From NCBI RefSeq assembly GCF_012489685.1, contig NC_080042.1, positions 29,951,158-30,015,157 on the forward strand: a stretch of 64,000 nt of DNA. Direction: 5' to 3'. The translations under genes and the position numbers were made by a program. This stretch comes from Lotus japonicus. Taxonomy: Eukaryota; Streptophyta; Magnoliopsida; Fabales; Fabaceae. Of the stretch, positions 56,343-64,000 are shown in pieces. Every line of letters starts with the position of its first letter. Position 1 is the first letter of the stretch. The notes below the pieces were generated by a model. The model was not told where the DNA came from and made no database searches. It worked only from the letters and a program-made list of their open reading frames with translations.

Positions 56343-59235
56343 ATGGTGAAATCTAACAGAGGTGAAACTGTCGACGGAAGAAGATTTCCTGTCATGGTAG
56401 TAGGTCAGATTACCGGTCAATCAGGCTCTGCAACTCAACGAAATCAACCAGAAGCTCAAGCTACAGGGCAGATGATTCCTCTCGCACAAAGGGGTTGTGC
56501 TGTTACGTGTGTCTACTCTCCTGATGAACTCCAGGTTCTTGCTGAATGGAGATTTGATCTAGACAACATTGCTGCAAATGGGTTTGATCTTCGTCCTGAA
56601 GTAAAAGCTCAAGGCTGGGAAGAATACTTCAACAGGCTTCGTGGTCCAGTCTACATCAAGTTGGTAAAGGAATTATGGAAACATGCCGACTGTGATGACA
56701 ATCAAGTAGTCTCCTACATTGCTGGCAGAAGAATCATCATCACGGAGAAATCAATTGTTGATCTTCTGGGTGAAAACACTGGCACGGGCTACAGATTCAA
56801 CCTGTCGGAATCAAAGGTGAAACCCAAGACCAAAGAAGCTGTTAACCAGGCTCTCTACACAAACTGGAAGCCAGGAAAGAGTGATTGCAAAGTGGTAGAA
56901 CTTCATCCTAAGCTGATGATTTGACACAAGATTCTGTTGCACTGCATCAATCAAAGGCCTAAGGGAAGCTCTCCAGACTACATCAACTTTTGTCAGAAAG
57001 TGATGCTCTTCTTCATTCAGGACTGCAAGAAGATCTGTCTTCCCTTCTTCCTGTTCTCTTATCTCAAAGAGTGCATCAGGAAGTCCAGAACAACTGCTTC
57101 TCCAAAGTCTGCTATCAGATACATTCCTTTTGGAAGATTGCTCTCATACCTCTTCCTGGAAAGCAAGTTGATAGAAGATCTGACTAAGGCAGGCTGCACA
57201 GAGGATCTGACGATGGTTTTTGGTGATGTCTTCACTTCCACTTCCATGAAAAAGATGGGATTGATCAAGACAAAGGTTGCACCTGCTCATGAAGACACCT
57301 TTGATGAAATCAGACAGAGAAGAGTCCCTCTGACCGATAACCCTCTATGGTCTCAAGCTGATGATCCTGTTGCTATCTTGCACTATCTAGCTGACTTGAG
57401 AGAACAAGGTTTTGAAATAGATGTGGACGAGTTCTTCAGAACCCTGCCACCAGCTCCAGAGTTTGATTCTCCTCCCAAGAAGAAGAAGGAGAGAAGAATA
57501 ATAATTGAGGAATCCTCTGAAGAGTCTGATCCTTCGGATGGTGTTGATCAGAAGAAGAAGAAGAATGACAAGCTTAAGAGGAAACATGAGGAACCCTCCA
57601 AGCCAGATGCTCCCTCTGATGGTGATGATGATGATGCTCCTCCACCAAAGAAGTCAAAGAAGCAAGTGAGAATAGTGGTGAAGCCAACTCGTGTGGAACC
57701 CAGCTGTTGAGGTAACCAGAACTGAGACTCCTGCCAGGGTTACTCGGTCTGCAGTGAGATCATCAAGTAAGTCTGCTGTTACATTTATTGATGATGATTT
57801 AAGCTCATTTTATGCACTCCCAATTTCTGCACTTCTTAACCGCACTGCTACCCCACTCTCTCCCATTCAAGAGTCTCAACCAGCTGAACAAAACACCTCT
57901 CCACCCACTTCACCTAGATCTTCATTTTTTCAACCTTCTCATGAAGAAGCACCTCTTTGGAATATGCTTCAGAATCCAAGACCCTCTGAACCTACCTCAC
58001 CTATAACCATTCAATACAACTCACAAGCCTCTGAACCCATTATCTCTGATCAATCTCACCATGAACCCAGAACCTCTGATCACTCTGTCCTCAGAGCATC
58101 AGATCATCCTACCCGCAAAACAACTGATATAGAAAATACTGCTCCTTGTCCCTCTGTATCTTTTCCCACAAATTTTGCTGACTCTTCACCCTCAAATAAC
58201 TCTGAATCCATTCGCCAATTTGATCAAATTGCGAAACAAAAAGAGTCTGGTATCCCTGAGTACTACCATACCGTTCCAAGCCCAAGGAGATATCCTGGAC
58301 CTAGACCAGAACGTCTAGTTGATCCAGATCATCCCATTCCAATAGTCCCTCTGAATGCAGCATCTCCTTCATCTCAACCTATAGAACCAGCACTTCCTTC
58401 ACAACCAGAACCTGGCCAACCAGAAAACTCAGTCTCTAACCATTCCTCGGTTAGATCTCCAAACCCTGAGGTTGAAACCTCTCAGCCTAACCTTGAGATC
58501 AACAATTCAAATGTTCAAACTCTAGATGTTGGTTCTCCTCAAGGTGCTTCTGAAGCCAATAGCAGTAATCACCCCACTTCTCCTGAAACCAATCTCTCTA
58601 TTGTTCCCTATACCTATCTCAAACCTAACTCCTTTCTTGAGTGCATCAGTGTGTTTAATTATGAAGCATCATTAATGATTCGCAATGTGCAAGGTCACAC
58701 TGACCTTCATGAGAATCCTGACTCTGTTGCTGAAGAATGGGATCATCTGTGTGATAGGATGATTGCTCAAGTTCCTATTATGATGAGTCATCTCACAGCT
58801 GAAAGGGATCAGAGGATTGAAGGTTCCAGGTAGCGTTTCAACAGAAGAGTGGCTATGCATGAACAATAACTAAGGGTTGAGCTACTTGAAGCTATTGAGG
58901 AAGCAAGAAAGAAGAAAGAACAAGCTGAAGAAGCTGCACGCCTAGAAGCTGAACAAATTGAAAATGCAAAGTTAGAAGCTCTGAAAGAAGCTGAAAGGCT
59001 ATAGGCTGAAGCTGAAGCTCTCAGAGGTCAAGTTCTTGCACCAGTTCCTTTCACAAGTGCTACTTCACAGTCTACTCAAGCTCCTCACTCTGCTCAGGAT
59101 GTTCCATCCCCTTCTACTCAGTCAAGTTCTTCCAAACTTGCTATTTTGGAACAACGTCTTAACTCTCATGAGACTCTCCTGTTCAGCATGAATGAAGCTA
59201 TTCAAGAGCTCCTGCGTCGCACTGCCAAACCTTAG
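56343..59235 (+). pseudogene. F2 3' ORF (env-position, Sirevirus-type), decayed
   Basis: ATG 56343 (MVKSNRGETVDGRRFP). Part 1 has DELQVLAEWRFDLDNIAANG, VSYIAGRRIIITEKSIVDLL and a hydrophobic stretch KICLPFFLFSYL (about 57030-57065). A TGA at 56922-56924 breaks an otherwise continuous frame to 57710. A one-base insertion near 57697 moves it to the frame of 57691-58833, which is rich in Pro/Ser/Thr. Then TAG (58831), TAA (58867) and TAG (about 59001) interrupt a coiled-coil-like part rich in E/A/K, and the ORF ends at 59233-59235. Sireviruses often carry such an ORF, called env-like by position; function is unproven and I see no clear signal peptide. Confidence 0.75.
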
Positions 59236-59458
59236 TTTTTAGATCTCTATCGTTTTCTTCTTTATTTGATAAACTTTTAGTTCTTTGTTTTCTTAACTTT
59301 AAGTTATTCTCTTCCATATATTATGTCTATTTATTGCATTATGTGATTATTTATGGTGTGTTTCTTATTGCATTTACATAACATATATCTGGAAATTTTC
59401 TCTTTTTATATATATAACCAAAATATTACATATTACGTCTTCATACATCTACATTACT
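59236..59458 (+). other. Noncoding spacer after the 3' ORF of F2
   Basis: T-rich, no coding blocks. It separates the 3' ORF stop from the antisense ORF stop (59459). Confidence 0.5.
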
Positions 59459-59851
59459 CTAGAATGGAGGATCCTTCCTCATTCTCCTACACTCTTGGCG
59501 CTGCTCTACCCTTTCCTTCTCCAGACGATCGAGTGTGTATTCTAGGTTGCCGAGCCTGTTGCTCAGCTCATCCTTCTCCAGACTCTCTTCCATCATCTCC
59601 AGTTTCTTCTCCACTGCTTCTTTTTCTTCCAGCAGATTCAGCTCCAGCTGGCACAGCTCCTGAATCTCCTCCACAAAGCAGAGGAACTCCTTCAGATCTT
59701 TCTCCAACTCTGGACTAAGATTCTTTTCTAGCAGCGTTGTGGTCAGCTCATGTATGGTTCTTGAACCATCTGGATGCCTAACATTCATGAACAAATCTTC
59801 ATCAAAGGCCTTCTTTCTGAGCTCTTCTAATGCAACGATGTATGATGTCAT
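59459..59851 (-). CDS. Antisense coiled-coil ORF of F2 (130 aa)
   Basis: Open from ATG 59851 to a stop at 59459-59461 without a break, while every sense gene of F2 carries lesions. The product is acidic and leucine/glutamate-rich, with heptad-like stretches from about residue 45 to 115 (ELEKDLKEFLCFVEEIQELC, LNLLEEKEAVEKKLEMMEES). No signal peptide, membrane segment or catalytic motif is visible. A TATA-like box lies about 60 bp upstream on the same strand. It could regulate the element by antisense RNA or encode a coiled-coil accessory protein. Antisense extra ORFs are known in some plant LTR elements. A chance ORF is possible but less likely at this composition. Confidence 0.6.
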   Translation of the reverse strand: MTSYIVALEELRKKAFDEDLFMNVRHPDGSRTIHELTTTLLEKNLSPELEKDLKEFLCFVEEIQELCQLELNLLEEKEAVEKKLEMMEESLEKDELSNRLGNLEYTLDRLEKERVEQRQECRRMRKDPPF

Positions 59852-59907
59852 CTATTTTTTTTATTTGGAATTGATCTTGTTGTGAAGCTTACTGTGCTCC
59901 TAATCAC

Positions 59908-59916
59908 TTTATATAA
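59908..59916 (-). promoter_or_regulatory. TATA-like box for the antisense ORF
   Basis: Minus-strand tatataaag, about 57-60 bp upstream of the ATG at 59851. That spacing allows a short untranslated leader. Confidence 0.4.
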
Positions 59917-60106
59917 GCATCCTTTTCTCCCCGGAAGTTATTGCTACTGCAGTTTCTCGAGGATAAGTATTTGGTAACTGAAGCTTCTCTTTACTCCCGT
60001 GGCCGGTGGTAAACGTTCTACACATGCATTAATTCCTTTCTTTAATTCGCTAATCTCTTTTTCATCATTAATTAATTCTCCATCTTTTTGAACTTAGTCC
60101 TTCTTT

Positions 60107-60640
60107 AAGGGGGAGTACCTTGTACTTCAAGCTAAGTTTTTCACACCCCAAGCTTTTTGCTGATGACAAAAAGGGGGAGTATAACCCAGTTTTTTATGTA
60201 TATGTTGATTAATGTGATGTTTGTTATTTTTGGAGAATTTAAGAGTTCCACTGCTATGACCATAGATATGTCACTGGGCAAATACAAGGAATACATTTCA
60301 CTTCTTCTGAAGTGATTTTGGTTGACTCTGATACCCTACTCGTGACTCTGAATACTTATGCGCTCTGATTATTTCATTTCATCTATGTCATGCGTTTTCA
60401 CTCTGAACTCTCATATTATTTAGCTCAGAATCTAGATATTACTAATGTTTTCATTAAGTCTTAGATTCAGGGGGAGCTAAGCTCATAATCAAGCTGTGAC
60501 TTGGATTCAGAATGAGCAAAATATACCATTCACATCAGGATAAGTCTAATTCTATTTCTCTAAACTCTGAGTGAATTCAGTTTATTGTTTAAGAATTGTT
60601 CATCAAAATACTTGGTTTTGTCATCATCAAAAAGGGGGAG
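60107..60640 (+). promoter_or_regulatory. Four polypurine tracts of F2
   Basis: aagggggag at 60107-60115, aaaaagggggag at 60168-60179, cagggggag at 60468-60476 and aaaaagggggag at 60629-60640. The last one, two bases before the 3' LTR, is the functional plus-strand primer site by position. Repeated tracts upstream of the LTR are a described Sirevirus feature. Confidence 0.8.
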
Positions 60641-60642
60641 AT

Positions 60643-61857
60643 TGTAAGATCAAGTTTTGATCATGTAGTACAACTCTATGTTTTGATGATTACAAGTTAA
60701 CATTTTAGTATGAACAATTATGGTACTCTAACGTGTTTTCTGAGTGTGCTCTTAAACAGGCTCTGACCCTAATATAATCTCACACAAATCAGAAGCATTG
60801 TGGTTAAAGAGTGACCCTAGCAACGCTTTCGCAATCTCTATGTTCAATCTGAACAGTAGAAAAGCTTCAGAAGATCTGAAGTTAATCAAGCTCTGATATG
60901 GACTCAGCTCACTTGAAGTTCTGAAGATCCAGACGTTCTGATAACCCAGACACTCTGAAGGTTCAGATGTTCTGATGGTGTAGAAGACTCTGAAGATCTA
61001 GAAGCTGAAAAGTGAAGACTCTGAAGTCCAGAAGCAAAATGGCTCTGAAGACCAAGTACTTCTCCTCTGAGTTCAGAATCAGAAGATACAACGGTCAGAG
61101 GATCCATGCTTCCCTCTGACTCTGATCAACAAGCTTCACAAGTTCCAACACGAAGCATTCCTCTGATCAAAAGTCTACAAGGTTAAAGGTCAAGTCACTA
61201 TCCAAAGTACAAAAGAAAATGTACTATCCTGACGACCTAACCTAACATTCTCAGCCACAGCAGAAGCTGGAAATCCCAGATCTGGCCTCCAACGGTAGCA
61301 TTCCCATGCAGTGTTCAAACCCTAATCCTTGGATTATATATAGAGGCTGATGATTGAAAGATGCGGTTGGAAGAAACTCATACGCGCAAGCTATATTCAA
61401 ATCTTCTAAGCATTCTTTCTTCATTGAATTCATTGTGTTTACTACAAGCTTTTTAGAAGCAATTTCTTTGTAAACAATATTTCCTAAACAGTTGTTTAGT
61501 TTACCTTTAGGAGATCAAGGTTGATCGGATCCTAGAGAAGACTAAGAGAGTGAATCTTAGTGTGAGCTAAGTCAGTGTATTGTTAGTCACTTGTAGGTTT
61601 CAAGTGCAGTTGTAACAATTATCTGATTAGTGGATTGCCTTCATTCTAAGAAGGAATAAATCACCTTCACGGGTGGACTGGACTAGCTTGTGTGATTCAT
61701 CAAGTGAACCAGGATAAAATTCTTGTGTGCTTTTCTTATCTCTTATCTTAAGCACTTTACTTGTGTCTCGAAAGATTTGTTAAAATCTTAAGGTGGAAGT
61801 TTTTATTCTGAAAACGCTATTCAAACCCCCCCTTTTCTACCGTTTTTCATACCTTCA
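60643..61857 (+). repeat. 3' LTR of F2
   Basis: TGTAAGATCAAG...ATACCTTCA, 1215 bp, with the TATA box near 61335. It lacks the H insertion and shows the empty site agaagatacaacgg at about 61081-61094. The outer flank is the TSD cttct. Confidence 0.93.
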
Positions 61858-61862
61858 CTTCT

Positions 61863-62725
61863 ATCTGAGTATATCCTTGAGCAACTAGGCTTGCTTTATT
61901 CCTTGTGACTGTTCCAGTTTTATCTGATTTGTTCTTGAAGATCCACTTAGTGCCAATGATGTTTACTTCTTCAGGTCTAGGCACTAACTCTCATACTTCA
62001 TTTCTCCTGAACTGCTCAAGCTCCTCTTGCATAGCATTTATCCAGTATTCATCAGTGAGAGCTTCATTGACATTCTTGGGTTCTATCTTAGAGATGAAAC
62101 AACCATGAGCAATAAGACTTCTAGATCTGGTAGTCACCCCTTCTTGAAGATTACCAATGATGTTTTCTTGAGGGTGATTCTTCTGAACCCTAATTGATGG
62201 AGCTTTATTTGATGGGATATCTTTGTCTTCTTTTTCATCAGCACTTGTCTCTGAATCATTGTCGGGGGCGGTTGTTGGAGCATCGACTGGAACATCTGCA
62301 CCATCATCATCTTCATTCAAATTTGCTTCTTCCTTCTTGCTTGGTTCATCATTCATAATCACATTCACAGATTCCATCATGGTCCTTGTGCGAGAGTTAA
62401 AAACTCTATAAGCTTTGCTGTTCATAGTATACCCCATGAAAATTCCTTCATCACTTCTAGGATCAAGCTTCCTCTTAGGATCACGATCTGAAAGGATATA
62501 ACATTTACTTCCAAATATGTGAAAGTATTTTACAGACGACTTTCTACCTTTCCATAGCTCATACTGTGTAGAGGATGTCCCTGCCCTGATGGTGACTCTG
62601 TTATGTATGTAACAGGCAGTACTCATAGCTTCAGCCCAAAACTGGTGTGGAATCTTCTTAGCATGTAACATTACTCTAGCTGATTCCTGGAGAGTTCTAT
62701 TTTTTCTTTCAACAATTCCATTCTA
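61863..62725 (-). pseudogene. pol: Element Y integrase end, linker and RT start
   Basis: The minus-strand reading after a TAG at 62726 has a VERKNRT-type block, then KIPHQFWAEAMSTACYIHNR, YFHIFGSKCYILSDRD, DEGIFMGYTMNSKAYRVFNS, an acidic linker (DDDGADVPVD) and SLIAHGCFISKIEPKNVNEA before RT. A TGA at 61991-61993 breaks the reading in EELEQFRRNEV. RT continues to the F2 insertion point and resumes at 44746. Confidence 0.85.
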
Positions 62726-63193
62726 CTATGGAGTGATGGGGGCAGAAAATTCATGGCTAATACCTTCTGTTCCACAGAACTCCAAGAATTTTGAATTCTC
62801 AAACTCCCTTCCATGATTACTTCTGATTCTTACAATCACACAGTCCTTCTCATTCTGAAGTCTCAAACATAGATTCTTGAATATTTCAAAAGTCGCTGAT
62901 TTTTCTCTCATAAATTCAACCCATGTATACCTTGAAAAATCATCTACACAGACAAACACATACCTTTTTCCTCCCAAGCTTTCAACCTGCATGGGACCCA
63001 TGAGATCCATGTGAAGCAATTCCAGAACCTTTGTCGTGGTCCGATGCTGGAGCATCTTGTGTGGCACCTTGGTTTGCTTACCAATCTGACATTCTCCACA
63101 TAGCTTTCCTTCTCCCAAGCTCAAATTGGGCAATCCCCTTATTGCTTCATCAGCAATAATCTTTTGCATGCTCCTGTAGTTGATGCCATACAT
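62726..63193 (-). pseudogene. pol: Element Y integrase core
   Basis: Contains the CGECQIGKQTKVPHK zinc-site end, LLHMDLMGPMQVES (first catalytic Asp), DDFSRYTWVEFMREKS, and RSNHGREFENSKF, where the usual SDHGGEF is altered so the second catalytic Asp is Asn. It ends at TAG 62726-62728 inside the TPQQNG block. The stop and the Asp-to-Asn change both predict an inactive enzyme. Confidence 0.85.
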
Positions 63194-63584
63194 TCACCTC
63201 ATCTTCTTTAGTTAACAAACATCTAGAAACATGAGCTTTTTCTTCTGATATCCACATATAACAGTTGTCTTTTGATCTGACTCCTCTCATCACAACTCTC
63301 TCATCATCAGTGGTCACAACACATTCTATCTTATTGAACTTCACATCATACCCTTGATCACACAGTTGACTTATGCTGATTAGGTTGGCAGTTAAACCAT
63401 TTACAAGTAACACATTGTTCAAGTTAGGAGATTCTGTGCTAACAAGCTTTCCTACTCCCTTGATCTTTCCTTTAGCTCCATCTCCAAAAGTAACATAGTT
63501 GGTGGAGTGACTTCTGATGTCTTGCAAGAAGCTCTTGTTTCCTGTCATGTGCTTTGAGCAGCCACTGTCAATATACCAATCATC
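63150..63584 (-). pseudogene. pol: Element Y protease and pre-integrase
   Basis: The minus-strand reading has YIDSGCSKHMTG (catalytic Asp about 63564), then NYVTFGDGAKGKIKGVGKLV, LNNVLLVNGLTANLISISQL and a GAG-pre-integrase part ending at EVNVWHQ. There a small indel near 63185 shifts the frame to the integrase reading. Confidence 0.85.
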
Positions 63585-64000
63585 CTATGATGATGCTCTG
63601 AAAGACGTGTAGGCTACCTGACATCTGACTTCACCCTTGGGCTTCCATTGCTTCCTCATCTGAATAGGCTTTTTATCGTGCATCTGAGGATAACCATATA
63701 ACCTATAACAGTAGGGCTTTATATGACCATTCTTACCACTGTAGTGACACTTCCAAGGTACAGTTTTGTCAAGCTTAAGCTGGGGTTTCACATGCTGAGG
63801 TACCTGTCGAGGCAATGGATCTGGCAACTGATAATTTCTGGGATTCTTGAATTCAGTTTGTTTTGCAGCAGACACAAATTTCTTTGAACCTTTCTGATTT
63901 TCTTTGTTTGCTGTTCTATAGTCATAGCCAATTCCCTTCAAACTCCCTCCTTGCTTGCTAGTTTCTTTCAGAATTTCATCAAGCATATCAGAACCACTGT
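63585..64000 (-). pseudogene. gag: Element Y gag C-terminal part (continues beyond window)
   Basis: Open on the minus strand from the window edge to TAG 63585-63587. It carries a basic region and a knuckle reading CHYSGKNGHIKPYC. The second cysteine of CCHC is replaced by serine, which should weaken zinc binding. RLYGYP follows, as in Sirevirus gag. The start is outside the window. Confidence 0.8.

Larger units (their letters stand above)
44747..61857 (+). mobile_element. Element F2: near full-length Sirevirus (Ty1/copia), TSD cttct
   Basis: 5' LTR 44747-50230 (1216 bp without H), primer site 50233, gag, pol in copia order (protease, integrase, RT, RNase H), an env-position ORF, an antisense ORF, four polypurine tracts and 3' LTR 60643-61857 (1215 bp). 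The TSD cttct is at 44742-44746 and 61858-61862. Gag and pol carry several stops, frameshifts and small deletions. I count 7 differences over the first 448 bp of the two LTRs (about 1.6%). The extra ORF after pol and the multiplied polypurine tract are known Sirevirus traits. Confidence 0.93.
44408..64000 (-). mobile_element. Element Y: minus-strand Sirevirus-like copia, split by F2, continues past window
   Basis: Pieces in minus order: gag end (64000-63585), protease (63584-63150), integrase (63193-62726), integrase end/linker/RT start (62725-61863), RT continuation (44746-44564), then an LTR fragment. F2 is inserted inside the RT gene at cttct. RNase H and everything downstream to the LTR are deleted. 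Several stops and one frameshift make it inactive. Confidence 0.85.

Noticed and set aside
57387..57587. Minus-strand ORFs within the F2 3' ORF and similar shadows in pol (52812-53201, 54240-54431)
   Set aside because: They oppose clearly recognisable sense domains and carry no motif of their own.

Overview
The window looks like plant nuclear DNA made almost entirely of nested LTR retrotransposons. I see no convincing host gene, rRNA, tRNA, CRISPR array or bacterial feature. The host is probably a dicot and perhaps a legume, judging from the Sirevirus-type Ty1/copia proteins with an extra 3' ORF, tRNA-iMet primer sites (TGGTATCAGAGC) and long-LTR chromoviruses. The species is inference.

Left part (1-7.8 kb): a Ty3/gypsy relic with a 341-bp LTR (1716-2056), a copia element reduced to gag plus RNase H between two ~240-bp LTRs (2998-4595), about 1.3 kb of old intergenic DNA, and the start of a second copia element whose leader holds a 60-bp tandem array with a 170-bp higher-order period (6291-6780).

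Central nest (about 7.8-44.4 kb): a minus-strand Ty3/gypsy element (here 'Z') has its gag-protease gene cut into five pieces by four later insertions: solo LTR S1 (9633-11086, TSD gcgat), solo LTR A (11152-39338), solo LTR F1 (40039-41234, TSD acctg) and solo LTR G (41477-43805, TSD ttctt). A contains element B (13544-37833, minus, TSD agtgg). B contains element C (18884-31704, plus, TSD ctaac). C's 5' LTR contains solo LTR D (21986-26013, minus, TSD gtgat). That is five levels: Z > A > B > C > D. A, B, C, D and H belong to one long-LTR (about 4 kb) family with a chromodomain remnant. B keeps an intact 374-codon gag but has lost pol, so it is a gag-only element. C has also lost gag.

Right part (44.4-64 kb): a minus-strand Sirevirus-like copia element (Y) runs off the right edge. 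It was split inside its RT gene by a plus-strand Sirevirus, F2 (44747-61857, TSD cttct). F2 carries solo LTR H (45195-49457, TSD ataca) in its 5' LTR and a 749-bp hAT-type MITE (55349-56097, 8-bp TSD tctccatc) after pol. F2's gag and pol are broken by stops, frameshifts and deletions. It also has a decayed env-position ORF (56343-59235), an uninterrupted antisense coiled-coil ORF (59459-59851), and four GGGGGAG polypurine tracts before the 3' LTR.

Element ends rest on TG...CA termini, target-site duplications and, for D, an empty site visible in C's other LTR. Only the B gag and the F2 antisense ORF look like uninterrupted element genes. An LTR-embedded ORF in A (38335-38871) is open but of unknown meaning.
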